NCBI RefSeq assembly: GCF_900128945.1
Contig: NZ_FQUD01000001.1
Location: 1,144,431 to 1,208,430 of the forward strand
Direction: 5' to 3'
Origin: Chryseobacterium sp. OV279
GTDB taxonomy: Bacteria > Bacteroidota > Bacteroidia > Flavobacteriales > Weeksellaceae
DNA: 64,000 nucleotides
Under the pieces are notes generated by a model. It had not been told where the DNA came from. It searched no databases and was given only the letters and a program-made list of their open reading frames with translations. Within the stretch, counting starts at the first letter, position 1. The number at the start of each line of letters is the position of its first letter. Shown in pieces: positions 1 through 8,629 of the stretch. The position numbers were made by a program, and so were the translations under genes.

Positions 1-420
1 AGTTCCGTAGAGCTTCAGTTTTTCTTCCAGACTTCCTTTAATCAAAGGTTCCTGATGGTCTGGTTTTCCTTTAAGATTTAAAACCACAGTCAATAAAAGG
101 ATACTGGCAAAAATGATCCCGATGGTATTCGGATTAAGCATTCCGGAAAGCAAAGCTCCCATAATAGCGCCTGCCGTAGTTCCGATCTCCAGAAACATTC
201 CTATCCGCATATTGGTAAAACCTTCTTTGACGAAAGCTACCGCAGCACCGGAGGAAGTTCCGATCACAGAAATTAAAGAAGCACCGATTGCATAATGCAT
301 AGGAACGCCGAAACCCAGCGTTAATAAAGGAATAATGATAACTCCTCCTCCCAAACCCGTAAGTGAACCTAAAAGACCGGCTGAAACCGCGCCGAGGAAC
401 AGAATGATGATTTCTGACAT
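1..420 (-). CDS. TauE/SafE family sulfite/anion permease, partial (N-terminal 140 residues)
   Basis: The reverse strand opens at the ATG complementary to 418-420 and runs off the window edge, so only the N-terminal part is visible. It starts MSEIIILFLGAVSAGLL, continues with a glycine-rich stretch (LTGLGGGVIIIPLL) and a second helix with AIGASLISVIGTSSGAA. This repeated helix plus G-rich loop is typical of TauE/SafE permeases, inner-membrane proteins that export sulfite, sulfoacetate or other anions. At least four membrane segments are visible. A cytoplasmic-looking stretch (GKPDHQEPLIKGSLEEKLK) follows near the window edge. Substrate cannot be told from sequence. The family call is confident; the link to sulfur export is family knowledge only. 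Confidence 0.85.
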   Translation of the reverse strand, partial: MSEIIILFLGAVSAGLLGSLTGLGGGVIIIPLLTLGFGVPMHYAIGASLISVIGTSSGAAVAFVKEGFTNMRIGMFLEIGTTAGAIMGALLSGMLNPNTIGIIFASILLLTVVLNLKGKPDHQEPLIKGSLEEKLKLYGT

Positions 421-595
421 GCTACAAATATAAAACTATTGCGGTATTCTGCCAAACGTTTAGAATCTGTTTAGATTTATATTTTGAGAATTTTTTTCAA
501 CATTAAGAAGTTTAGGATTCTGTTTTGACGAAGATTTTACCTGAATGATGAAATATAACCAATTTAAACAGGTTCTTAAAAAGATAAATTTGACG

Positions 596-603
596 TATTT
601 TTG
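596..603 (+). promoter_or_regulatory. Bacteroidetes -7 promoter box, almost leaderless start
   Basis: TATTTTTG matches TAnnTTTG. It ends 5 bases before the ATG at 609, so transcription would start at or within a few bases of the start codon and the mRNA would be leaderless or nearly so. Confidence 0.55.
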
Positions 604-608
604 TAGGC

Positions 609-1172
609 ATGAAAAGTGAAATGAAATTATTTTATATCATTCTCGGTGCAACGCCCAAGGGCAGGAATATCGAGCAGCATGACGTGTTTTTCGGGATCGC
701 AGAAAATCTTAAAGATCTCGTTCCCGATATGAAGGATTTCTGGAAAGAAGCCGAAGGAAGAATTCATTTAGACTGCCATCAGGAAGTGAAATTCGCAGAC
801 GGATATGAGGTGAAGATCGTGGAAAAGACAGATCAGCCTTCCGAAAATCAACTGTATTTTCTTAATTTGGGAGGATACAAGAGAGGTTTTTTTGAAGAAT
901 TTCACGAGCAGCATCTGATGGTTGGACAATCAATGGGAGAGATCATCAAAAGGGCAAAAGCTACGGAATTTTATGCAACGATGGGTTTTGAAGGTGCCGT
1001 AAGCCATGTGGATGACAAACACGGAGTAGATATTGATGATATTTTTAATGTCAATGATATCCTTCCTGAAAAAATGAAAGAAAAATATTCCATTGTACTG
1101 ACAAAATCTGATGCAGAAAACCAGGAGAATCCAATGGGACTGGGATATTTAAAGATTGATAAGGTTCAATAA
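609..1172 (+). CDS. DUF1543 family protein
   Basis: A 187-residue soluble protein of unknown function. Residues 5-60 (MKLFYIILGATPKGRN, then EQHDVFFGIAENLKDLVP) have the look of DUF1543 proteins, where a short beta/alpha unit occurs once or twice. A second unit appears around 80-135 (LYFLNLGGYKRGFFEEFHEQHLMVG). No signal peptide or membrane segment. It lies 42 bases upstream of purK on the same strand, so the two are probably co-transcribed; whether this means a role in purine synthesis is unknown. The start is either 609 or the in-frame ATG at 621; a promoter box ends at 603, which favours a leaderless mRNA starting at 609. Confidence 0.75.
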   Translation: MKSEMKLFYIILGATPKGRNIEQHDVFFGIAENLKDLVPDMKDFWKEAEGRIHLDCHQEVKFADGYEVKIVEKTDQPSENQLYFLNLGGYKRGFFEEFHEQHLMVGQSMGEIIKRAKATEFYATMGFEGAVSHVDDKHGVDIDDIFNVNDILPEKMKEKYSIVLTKSDAENQENPMGLGYLKIDKVQ

Positions 1173-1214
1173 AGCTTTCCATAAAAAAATCTAATAGAAA
1201 AAATAAAAGTAAGA

Positions 1215-2327
1215 ATGAAAATAGGAATTTTAGGAGGCGGACAGCTGGGAAGAATGCTGATACAAAGCGCACTGAAATACGACGACGAATTTTATACGCT
1301 GGATCCGGCATCTGATGCGCCGTGCAACAATATTTCCCACTTTACTCAGGGAAATTTTAATGATTTTGAAACGGTACTGAACTTCGGGAAAGATAAAGAT
1401 GTAGTGACTATCGAAATAGAACACGTAAATGCAGATGCGTTGGCTGAGCTTGAAAAACAAGGCATAAAAGTAGTTCCGAATGCGGCTATCATCAAAACCA
1501 TTCAGCAGAAAATCCTTCAGAAAGAATTCTACAAAACCTATGATATTCCAAGCCCTGAATTTCAGGTGGTGTGGAACAGTGATGAAAAGATCATGATGCC
1601 ATTGCCGTTTGTACAGAAAATGAATACAGGAGGGTATGACGGAAAAGGCGTTCAGGTGATCAGAACAGAAGAAGATTATCAGGATGTATGGAAAGAAGCT
1701 TCAGTGATCGAAAGTCTGGTAGACATCGACAAAGAACTTTCCGTGATCGTTGCCAGAAATGAAAACGGGGAGACCAAAACATTTCCTGTGACTGAAATGG
1801 TCGCTGATCCTAAGTTAAACCTATTGGATTTTAATATCTGTCCGGTATTTTTAAGCGAAGATATCCAGAAACAGATTGATTCTATTACAGAGAAATTTCT
1901 GAATGCAGTTAATTCTCCGGGACTTTTTGCCATCGAATTATTCCTGGACAAAGAAGGAAAAATTTGGGTTAATGAAACGGCTCCGAGACTCCACAATTCC
2001 GGTCATCAAAGCCAGGAAGGAAATGCGAATTCCCAGTTTGAGCAAATGTACCGCGTGGTGAAAAACCTTCCTTTAGCTGATACGGATGCTTTCGGGTACA
2101 GCGGAATGCTAAACCTTGTGGGTGCAGAAGGACATGCCGGAAAAGTCATTTACGAAGGAATGGATGACGTTCTGAAACTTCCAAAAACCTACATCCACTT
2201 ATACGGGAAAACAGAAACCAAACCCGGAAGAAAAATGGGACACATCAATGTACTGGCTGATACCAGAGAAGAATTGATGGAAAAACTGGTGAAGGTGAAA
2301 AGTATGGTGAGAGTGATCGCGGAATAA
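1215..2327 (+). CDS. purK: 5-(carboxyamino)imidazole ribonucleotide synthase
   Basis: PurK uses ATP and bicarbonate to carboxylate AIR to N5-CAIR in de novo purine synthesis; PurE then converts N5-CAIR to CAIR. At 370 residues it has the usual length. The N terminus MKIGILGGGQLGRM is the family signature, followed by the ATP-grasp domain: the ATP-binding strand PFVQKMNTGGYDGKGVQV near residue 135, metal ligands in FAIELFLDKEGKIWVNETAPRLHNSGH near 240-262, and a small C-terminal domain. It follows the DUF1543 gene by 42 bases and is closed by a terminator at 2351-2385. Its partner purE lies about 10 kb downstream at 12368 on the same strand rather than adjacent as in many bacteria. Confidence 0.97.
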   Translation: MKIGILGGGQLGRMLIQSALKYDDEFYTLDPASDAPCNNISHFTQGNFNDFETVLNFGKDKDVVTIEIEHVNADALAELEKQGIKVVPNAAIIKTIQQKILQKEFYKTYDIPSPEFQVVWNSDEKIMMPLPFVQKMNTGGYDGKGVQVIRTEEDYQDVWKEASVIESLVDIDKELSVIVARNENGETKTFPVTEMVADPKLNLLDFNICPVFLSEDIQKQIDSITEKFLNAVNSPGLFAIELFLDKEGKIWVNETAPRLHNSGHQSQEGNANSQFEQMYRVVKNLPLADTDAFGYSGMLNLVGAEGHAGKVIYEGMDDVLKLPKTYIHLYGKTETKPGRKMGHINVLADTREELMEKLVKVKSMVRVIAE

Positions 2328-2350
2328 GATTTAGACTTAAAATAAATATA

Positions 2351-2385
2351 AAAGAGCTGTAATGATGATTGCAGCTCTTTTTTTA
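2351..2385 (+). terminator. Rho-independent terminator of purK
   Basis: Perfect 9-bp stem AAAGAGCTG (2351-2359) / CAGCTCTTT (2372-2380) followed by a T run. It lies between purK and a convergent gene. Confidence 0.85.
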
Positions 2386-2433
2386 TGTGGTTATACTATT
2401 TATTCATACGTTTTATTGAACAGGTAAGCATTG

Positions 2434-2970
2434 TTATTCTGAAGGGTTTATATGGTCCAATGTAATATTTGATGTTTTAATCTTTCCTATTTCTTTGTCC
2501 TCATTAGACTTGTATCTATCTGTAAAAATCCAGAATTCTTTTGGGTAATTTGAATCTTTTGCGATGAAAATATTAAAATTTCCTGCCGGCGAAATTACCT
2601 GAATTGCTTTTTTATCCATTGCATGACTGTGGTTGGTGGAAATATCTTTGAGTTTCAAAAGTTCATTTTTTAATTCCTCTGCCTGCAACGATCCAAAATC
2701 CGTACTGTCAATCGATATTTTGGTTTTAGGATCAGAAAGTATGCCTATGACTTCACTCCGGACATTTTTTACGACCATATTCTGAACGATGAGTAATAAA
2801 AGTACTAAAATAAAAGTCTGAACAAATAGAGCGATACCGATGATTTTTGCCATATCGTTTTTAAACAGACGTGTCAGCATGGCAATAACCAACCCAACCA
2901 ATGCAATGGCAAGGGAGAACGGGAATAAGGAGATTAAAAAAGAGTAGAATGTTTCCAGATCTTCGGTCAT
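2434..2970 (-). CDS. Hypothetical protein with two N-terminal membrane helices
   Basis: 178 residues, not recognised. Residues about 10-33 (FLISLFPFSLAIALVGLVIAML) and 44-64 (IGIALFVQTFILVLLLLIVQNM) are hydrophobic and look like a membrane hairpin; residues 70-178 form a polar, lysine-rich domain with predicted strands (IQVISPAGNFNIFIAKDS, EFWIFTDRY) probably outside the membrane. It starts a run of minus-strand envelope genes of unknown role and is convergent with purK. Nothing in the sequence suggests a catalytic function. Confidence 0.65.
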   Translation of the reverse strand: MTEDLETFYSFLISLFPFSLAIALVGLVIAMLTRLFKNDMAKIIGIALFVQTFILVLLLLIVQNMVVKNVRSEVIGILSDPKTKISIDSTDFGSLQAEELKNELLKLKDISTNHSHAMDKKAIQVISPAGNFNIFIAKDSNYPKEFWIFTDRYKSNEDKEIGKIKTSNITLDHINPSE

Positions 2971-3041
2971 AAGGACGTTTTAATAAAAGTAAAGAATGAT
3001 TAATCTTTTTGATCAGTGAAGTGATTTTAAGTAGTAGCTAT

Positions 3042-3854
3042 TTATAAGGGATCCTTGGTTTTCTCAATAGAATCTTTTTTATAATTGTACTTCATATAGG
3101 TTCCTAAAGCTGGCGAATAAATAGAAAACTCTTCAAGTTTTGTTAAAGGAGCGTAGAGTTTAAACGTACAGATGTCCGTTGCAGAAATGAAGGGATTTGT
3201 TTTTAAATGGCTGTGGGTAGACGTGGTTAAAGTGCCGTTCTCTCCCTGAGTAAATGCTGGAATAAGCCTTGAGTGGAATCTTTGATTGGACGTAATCTTA
3301 CCTTCTTTATCAGTCATAAACAGATAATCGTTCCCAAATGGAATGACCCCTGACTGAGAAGTCCCGGGAATCAGATAGGCTTTATAATTTTCGTTGATTG
3401 GAATAATAATAAGGTTAAGAGTATAGCCTTCCGGCGCACCCACTTCATATTTTGGATCTGATAACTGGGAAATAATCGTACTGCGGATTTTATTTATATT
3501 CAGCTCTGTCTGATTGAGTTTTCTCTGCTGCAGATTTTCTCTGACAGGCTTCTTTTGATTGTTTTTGAATGAGTATTCAGCAACAATCAGATTCTGATCT
3601 TTATTCAGAAAAACGGTTTTTACAGTATCATTGCTCTTATAGGTCAAATAACTTTGAGCGAGCTCCCGTAATTTTTTATTTGCAGCGATAAGATCACCGG
3701 AGTTCCATGATGCGATTTCATGAGAATATAAAAGATTTCCTTCTGCTTTAATGGAATCCAGTTTATGCTGGAATTCCTTTTCTGAATATGTATTTCCCTG
3801 TGCAGAAATCATGAAAGACATAACGATAAAAAGGACTGCTGTAATTTGTTTCAT
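3042..3854 (-). CDS. Hypothetical secreted protein
   Basis: 270 residues starting with a clear signal peptide (MKQITAVLFIVMSFMISAQ, cleavage likely after AQ, as is usual in this phylum). The mature part begins with a helical, charged region (residues 25-70, with EKEFQHKLDSIKAEGNLLYSHE) and then a mixed domain. No catalytic motif recognised. No T9SS sorting tail at the C terminus (ends SIEKTKDPL), so it probably stays in the periplasm. It is monocistronic by appearance, with 71 bases to the next minus-strand gene. Confidence 0.6.
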   Translation of the reverse strand: MKQITAVLFIVMSFMISAQGNTYSEKEFQHKLDSIKAEGNLLYSHEIASWNSGDLIAANKKLRELAQSYLTYKSNDTVKTVFLNKDQNLIVAEYSFKNNQKKPVRENLQQRKLNQTELNINKIRSTIISQLSDPKYEVGAPEGYTLNLIIIPINENYKAYLIPGTSQSGVIPFGNDYLFMTDKEGKITSNQRFHSRLIPAFTQGENGTLTTSTHSHLKTNPFISATDICTFKLYAPLTKLEEFSIYSPALGTYMKYNYKKDSIEKTKDPL

Positions 3855-4120
3855 AGGTTATTTTTCTATGCTAAAATACAAAAATTGTTTAGTTGATTTA
3901 AATTGATTTATCGATTGAGAATACACCCGGATTTAATTTTAATCCAAAATATTATTTCCGAAAGTAATGGAATATTACATAGGATGGGGAATAATGCACT
4001 TTAATTTGTTTTTCATGTGATTTAATAAAAAAAATATTTTGAATTTAAAATAAAACATGTATTTTCATAACGAAAAATCCGAAAACATGAAAAATCGGAA
4101 AAAAACAAATACTATTTATT
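3855..4120. other. AT-rich intergenic region upstream of the leader-peptide gene
   Basis: Between divergent genes. It holds a near-consensus promoter box (TATTTTG about 4034-4040) and an imperfect direct repeat of GAAAAATC-type words just before the small peptide gene. No further gene is visible. Confidence 0.4.
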
Positions 4121-4315
4121 ATGAAAAACTTAAAAAAAATCTCACGAGATTCCTTGAAATCTGTGAAAGGAGGAATTACTCCGGAATGTGCTCAATGGTG
4201 GGGTTCAGGACAGCCTTATTATCCAAATCAGGCAGCATGTCTTCAATCTCCAAACTTTGATCCTGAAATTAATTTCGGTTGTCATAATGCTTGCGGGCGT
4301 TGGTATATACAATAA
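4121..4315 (+). CDS. Double-glycine leader, bacteriocin-like small peptide
   Basis: 64 residues. The first 18 (MKNLKKISRDSLKSVKGG) form a classic GG leader: basic, amphipathic, ending in Gly-Gly where a C39-type peptidase/ABC exporter would cut. The remaining 46-residue core is rich in Gly, Pro, Trp and Tyr and has four cysteines (C23, C40, C54, C58), the last two as CHNAC, which could form disulfides or be modified. Many Chryseobacterium genomes encode such leaders, called bacteriocin-like; function is unproven and may be signalling or competition. No exporter, modification enzyme or immunity gene is adjacent, so the transporter must be elsewhere. The start at 4121 is fixed by the leader motif. 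Confidence 0.75.
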   Translation: MKNLKKISRDSLKSVKGGITPECAQWWGSGQPYYPNQAACLQSPNFDPEINFGCHNACGRWYIQ

Positions 4316-4334
4316 AAATACTTTTTTGGTACTT

Positions 4335-4361
4335 ATAAGTCGGGAATTTTTTCCGACTTAT
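4335..4361. terminator. Stem-loop between convergent genes
   Basis: ATAAGTCGG (4335-4343) pairs perfectly with CCGACTTAT (4353-4361) around a T-rich loop, between the peptide gene and the convergent lipoprotein gene. The T tract after it is weak, so termination is likely but not certain. Confidence 0.6.
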
Positions 4362-4363
4362 AT

Positions 4364-4999
4364 TTACTTAATATCTTTCTCCTCCACCTTTTCAAAATCC
4401 TTCTTTTGCTCATTCCAGACAAAAGCATGATAATACACATTCTGATCTTCAGGAGATTCTTTGCAGATGCTGGCCACAAAAAGTCTGCTGTTCAGATCGA
4501 AGATCGCCCGGTCTTCTGCAAACATGCAGGAAGTCTCTTCCCCTAAAGGAAGCCCATACATTTTTCCGTCACGCACATCCATCATCATTCCCATAATGCA
4601 GCTCGTTCCGCATCCGAAAATCACGGTGATATAGTAACTGGCAAAATCGGGAGTGCCGGCAGCATAGGCATCTTTGATTCTTGTTCTGAAATTGTAGACA
4701 CCTTCATCACCGGAGAAATCAAGTTTTGCTTTTTTGACAAATGTATAGCTCTTTGAGGGGAATTTATTGAAAGCAAATTGATAGGAAATAACAGAGTCCT
4801 TCGTTTCTGCTTCCTCAGGCTTTATATTTTCAGGCTCCTTTATCGTAGCTGAATCTACTTTTATTTCCTGCGGAGATGCTGCCACTACAGTATCAGCGAC
4901 AGCAGGCTGCGCCATTTCATTTTTGACAGGTTCTTTTTTTTCCTTGCACGAAAATAAAACGATAGCCATTAACGGGATGAGTAATGAGTTGATTTTCAT
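4364..4999 (-). CDS. Hypothetical lipoprotein
   Basis: 211 residues with a lipoprotein signal peptide (MKINSLLIPLMAIVLFSC; lipobox LFSC, Cys18). Residues 20-75 are a low-complexity Glu/Lys/Pro/Val-rich linker (KEPENIKPEEAETKD), typical of a tether from the lipid anchor. The domain from about 75 has several cysteines (FGCGTSC, TSCMF, SICKES). The stretch FGCGTSCIMGMMMDVRDGKMYGLP looks like a conserved core but I do not recognise the family. It precedes the SH3-domain gene by less than 30 bases in chromosomal order, and both are on the minus strand, so they may be co-transcribed (SH3 gene first). Confidence 0.6.
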   Translation of the reverse strand: MKINSLLIPLMAIVLFSCKEKKEPVKNEMAQPAVADTVVAASPQEIKVDSATIKEPENIKPEEAETKDSVISYQFAFNKFPSKSYTFVKKAKLDFSGDEGVYNFRTRIKDAYAAGTPDFASYYITVIFGCGTSCIMGMMMDVRDGKMYGLPLGEETSCMFAEDRAIFDLNSRLFVASICKESPEDQNVYYHAFVWNEQKKDFEKVEEKDIK

Positions 5000-5022
5000 G
5001 GATGTTTTTTTAGATATTCTTG

Positions 5023-5733
5023 TTAAAAAGGCATGATGAGTGTTTTTCCTTTATAGACTCCCTTTTCTATTGTAAAAAGAACGGCATATCCTCCGGCTCC
5101 ATCAGAGTTCACCATATTGATGTACAAAGTATTATGTTCCGAATCAAAATAGCATGCAGCAGATTCAGTATTGATATTAAACAGGTTTTCAATCTCCTTT
5201 GCAGGAATTTGAAGTGTTTTTCCACCTGTTTTAACAGAGATTGATTTATAGTGAGTCTGTGGAATGGTTCCATCCGTACCCCAAATCTGCTGGCCTTTAA
5301 ATTTATCCTCAACTTTATAATCTTTGTAATCAGTAGTTGAAAAATACTTTTTGTTTTCCTTGTAATTAAAAGGTTCAGATTCAATAGTAACGGTGATGTT
5401 TTTTGAGTTAAAAACCGCTTTGTTTTCATTAATGGAAACCGCTGGAATGGATTCGTAGGATTCTATATACTTAGCTCTTGAACTGTGAATGTATCCTGAC
5501 AGATTTTTCCCATTTTTATCAGTATAATCGGCATTAAGCCAGTTCTTGTTATCTTCAGGGCTGAAAATATAAAGGATCTCATCCGAATTGATCTTTCCGA
5601 CAATATTACTTTTCCCATCTGCTTCTTTCCTCAAATTCACATAACCGTCTTTGTCAACGATTTTTGCAAATTGAGCCCATGAACACTGGAAGCTTAAAGC
5701 GGCCGCCAGCAGAATAATTTTATTTGTTTTCAA
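5023..5733 (-). CDS. Secreted SH3b-domain protein
   Basis: 236 residues with a signal peptide ending in CSWAQ (about residue 21). Residues 24-90 (AKIVDKDGYVNLRKEADGKSNIVGKI, then a tryptophan and GYIHSSRAKYI) form a bacterial SH3b domain, a fold that often binds peptidoglycan or cell-wall peptides. The rest is a beta-rich domain without recognised motifs. Likely periplasmic. The lipoprotein gene at 4364-4999 lies directly downstream, which suggests a two-gene unit. The enzyme activity, if any, is unknown. Confidence 0.65.
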   Translation of the reverse strand: MKTNKIILLAAALSFQCSWAQFAKIVDKDGYVNLRKEADGKSNIVGKINSDEILYIFSPEDNKNWLNADYTDKNGKNLSGYIHSSRAKYIESYESIPAVSINENKAVFNSKNITVTIESEPFNYKENKKYFSTTDYKDYKVEDKFKGQQIWGTDGTIPQTHYKSISVKTGGKTLQIPAKEIENLFNINTESAACYFDSEHNTLYINMVNSDGAGGYAVLFTIEKGVYKGKTLIMPF

Positions 5734-5891
5734 ATGCTGTTTTTATCGGTTTAAATTAATACTTATTATGTATGTAAGTGATTTAATTTTAGTTAAAAAC
5801 TAAAAAAAGAAAAGTTGAAGTTACTACAGGATATTCATTTTTAAAGGTTACCCTAAAATTTGATGAAATAGTCTTAAATTTCTATCTCTAA

Positions 5892-5930
5892 ACTTCATTA
5901 ACTTCCCTCTTCGAGCTTCAGACTTCCTTA
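5892..5930 (-). repeat. Purine-rich 3-prime repeat, partial copy D3
   Basis: Read on the minus strand, directly after the antiporter stop codon, the sequence is a run of GGAAG and GAAG words ending GGGAAGTTAATG. It matches one arm of the elements at 10242-10380 and 15819-15960, again abutting a stop codon. Confidence 0.6.
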
Positions 5931-8054
5931 CTATTTAAATATCTTCTGAATTACATTTCCAATCTCCATAAAATCATCATGATTCCCGACAGAACGGATC
6001 TCCGGACTGTTTTCGTCAAATTCTGAGAACGGGAAGATCAGGAGATAATTGTTATTGCTTAGATGTCTGTTCAGTAATTCAGGAATAAGTCTCATCCTCG
6101 GAACATACGACTGCATACCTCGTTTAGCCATCAGAACAATAAGTGCTTCATCTTCTTTAAGCTTTGCTGCGGTTTTTTCACCATCCTGCCACGTACTCAT
6201 AATGATGAATTCCGCTTCTATATTGGCCTTTTTAACGATTTTCTGAAGAATATCCAGAATGTTTTCCGGAGCATAAAAAACGACTGTCGCACCGGAGTTT
6301 CTGGCAACATTCCATACTCTCAGAAGGGCATGGAAGAATCCGGCTTCCTTATGAGCGTTTTCCGGGATCATCACTGCATATTTCTTAATCGTGGAAAGAG
6401 GTTGTGCTGCGTGATAAACGAGTACATTCACATCATCATTCTGCAGATATCCGTTATAAAGATTATAGACGAAAGAAGGGGAGAAGCCTTTCTCATCCTC
6501 AAGTCCGATGATAAGATCTGTGATATTCTGTTCTTTGATGACATTTTTAACCCCATTGATCACGTCGTTGTCATATCTCTTAAGCGTCTGCATCTTCACA
6601 TCTGCAGCAGAAGCAGCATCTGCGGCCTGATGGAGAAGCTTTTCCGCATTTTTCACGGAAGATTCATTTTTATCTTCATTAATGACATTTAAAGCAAAGA
6701 AATTTTCCGTATTTGAATGGGCTTTGATCAGGATTCCCAGATTCACCATTCTGTCTACTGTTTCCTCGTGATTGATGGCCAGCAGGATATTTTCCTCCTC
6801 ATGACTGTCGCCGGACACCGTATCTTCATTGTCGCTTTCTGCAATTTTTTGCGCGCTTGCCATTGAAATAAAGGAAGAAATCGTACAGGAAATAAGGATC
6901 AGCAGAATACTTCCGTTCAGGACGTGTTCATTCAATAGTCTTACCGGTTCGCCGGTTTCGGTTTCGGAAAGGATGATGTTGTAACCTACCATAACCGACG
7001 CTAATGTTGCGGCTGCAGAAGCAGAACTCAGCCCGAAAATCAGTTTTCCTTCCTCTTTGGAAAGCCTGAAGGTTTTTTGGGTCATGACCGCAGAAATGTA
7101 TTTTCCTCCGATGGAGGCAACGAGCATAATTCCGGCTACTTCAAGTGTTTCCCAGCTTTTAAAGAAAACTTTAAAATCGATCAGCATTCCCACACTGATC
7201 AGGAAGAACGGGATGAAGATCGCATTTCCTACAAATTCCACCCGGTTCATAAGAGATGAGGTATGCGGAATCAGTCTGTTTAAAGCCAATCCGGCAAAAA
7301 ACGCTCCGATAATGGCTTCCACACCGGCAAGTTCAGCCAGCATAGCCGCCAGATAAATCATGACCAGGACAAAAATGTATTGTGAAATTTTATCATCCAC
7401 CCTTTTGAAGAACCACCTTCCGATAAGGGGAAATATAATCAGTACAATCAGGGCAAATACAATAAAGGAAACGGAAAGTTTTACCCAGAATTCGGTCCCT
7501 ACATCGCCTTGTGACATTCCCACGATCACGGCAAGCACCAAAAGCGCAAGGATATCGGTGATCATCGTTCCACCGACTGTAATATTGACCGCTTTGTTTT
7601 TAGCAATGCCCAACTTGCTGACCAAAGGATAAGCGATGAGGGTATGTGAAGAAAAAAGACTGGCAAAAAGGATAGACGTTAATACAGAGAAATGCAGAAG
7701 ATAATATCCTCCAAGATAGCCCAGAACGAATGGTACAGCAAATGTATAAATTCCGAAAGTGAGACTCTTCCATTTATTCTTTTTAAAATCGCCCATATCA
7801 ATCTCTAGTCCGGCCAGGAACATGATGTAGAGAAGCCCCGTAGTTCCCGTCACCACAATGCTGCTGTCTCTGGCCAGCACATTGAATCCGTTCGGACCTA
7901 TCACGGCACCGGCGATGATCAGCCCCAAAAGATGCGGGACTTTAATCTTGTTTAAAAGCAGGGGAGCGGCAAGGATGATGACCAGTACCAACAGGAATTT
8001 TAATACCGGATCTTCTATAGGAAAACTCAGATTATGTATACTCAGTAAAATCAT
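5931..8054 (-). CDS. CPA2-type cation:proton antiporter with C-terminal stress-protein-like domain
   Basis: 707 residues. Residues 1-405 form about 12-13 membrane helices with the Na+/H+ exchanger fold (KVPHLLGLIIAGAVIGPNG, MFLAGLEIDM, GAFFAGLALNRLIPH). Residues 430-707 are a soluble region resembling tandem universal-stress-protein domains (NILLAINHEETVDRMVNLGILIKAH; SGATVVFYAPENILDIL), likely a cytosolic regulatory part. There is no Rossmann TrkA-N domain, so it is not a KefB/C type. Expected role: exchange of Na+ or K+ for protons, pH and ion homeostasis. The lipoprotein gene 8063-8629 sits 8 bases upstream on the same strand, so both are one operon. Confidence 0.88.
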   Translation of the reverse strand: MILLSIHNLSFPIEDPVLKFLLVLVIILAAPLLLNKIKVPHLLGLIIAGAVIGPNGFNVLARDSSIVVTGTTGLLYIMFLAGLEIDMGDFKKNKWKSLTFGIYTFAVPFVLGYLGGYYLLHFSVLTSILFASLFSSHTLIAYPLVSKLGIAKNKAVNITVGGTMITDILALLVLAVIVGMSQGDVGTEFWVKLSVSFIVFALIVLIIFPLIGRWFFKRVDDKISQYIFVLVMIYLAAMLAELAGVEAIIGAFFAGLALNRLIPHTSSLMNRVEFVGNAIFIPFFLISVGMLIDFKVFFKSWETLEVAGIMLVASIGGKYISAVMTQKTFRLSKEEGKLIFGLSSASAAATLASVMVGYNIILSETETGEPVRLLNEHVLNGSILLILISCTISSFISMASAQKIAESDNEDTVSGDSHEEENILLAINHEETVDRMVNLGILIKAHSNTENFFALNVINEDKNESSVKNAEKLLHQAADAASAADVKMQTLKRYDNDVINGVKNVIKEQNITDLIIGLEDEKGFSPSFVYNLYNGYLQNDDVNVLVYHAAQPLSTIKKYAVMIPENAHKEAGFFHALLRVWNVARNSGATVVFYAPENILDILQKIVKKANIEAEFIIMSTWQDGEKTAAKLKEDEALIVLMAKRGMQSYVPRMRLIPELLNRHLSNNNYLLIFPFSEFDENSPEIRSVGNHDDFMEIGNVIQKIFK

Positions 8055-8062
8055 AGGTGTTT

Positions 8063-8629
8063 TTATTTGGTGGAACGTACTAATTCGACAGAAAATCTGG
8101 CGGTACAGCCATTATCGGCCGTCACGGTTCTGGTTCCTTTCATTTTATTGGCAGAGATGTCATTGAGAAGGACGTTCATCTCTACACTTTTTTTAGCGGT
8201 GGAATCGGTTTTGAATGAAAGTCTGATTTCGTTGTTCTCATACTTTCCGGAGTACAGCCTTACGAGATTGTTATTATTAACGATCTTGGTCACCAGTTGG
8301 GTAGAGTCGCTGTCAAATTCCCAGGTGTCGGTTCGCTGGTCGCCTACCGCATAATCACTGCAGTTGGATTCCGTGCAGATTACCTTTCCATTCCAGGGGC
8401 CGGAAATATCTGCGGGCCATGCAGCAATCACTACAGAATCTTTCTTTGAAAAGAGACTGTCTCTCATTTTGATGAGGGCCTGGTATTCGGATTCTTTTTT
8501 AGCGAATATTTTTTCTTTTTCGAGTAATTGTTTTTCTCTTTCCGTCAGGTTTTTTTCTTTTTCCTTATAATCACAGCCGATCATTAGAAAAGAACCGACA
8601 AAAAGGATGAAAAATGTGTTTTTTAGCAT
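8063..8629 (-). CDS. Lipoprotein with coiled-coil linker
   Basis: 188 residues. Signal peptide with lipobox MIGC (Cys19), then a heptad-like charged helix at about 24-65 (LTEREKQLLEKEKIFAKKESEYQALIKMRD), then a beta-rich domain starting GPWNGKVICTESNC that resembles small ligand-binding or calycin-like folds. It is 8 bases upstream of the antiporter gene, so the two are probably translated from one mRNA and may work at the same membrane. Family not recognised. Confidence 0.65.
   Translation of the reverse strand: MLKNTFFILFVGSFLMIGCDYKEKEKNLTEREKQLLEKEKIFAKKESEYQALIKMRDSLFSKKDSVVIAAWPADISGPWNGKVICTESNCSDYAVGDQRTDTWEFDSDSTQLVTKIVNNNNLVRLYSGKYENNEIRLSFKTDSTAKKSVEMNVLLNDISANKMKGTRTVTADNGCTARFSVELVRSTK

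Noticed and set aside
4057..4260. A 67-residue frame overlapping the GG-leader gene
   Set aside because: Different frame of the same DNA; the leader motif and its GG site are only in the 4121 frame.
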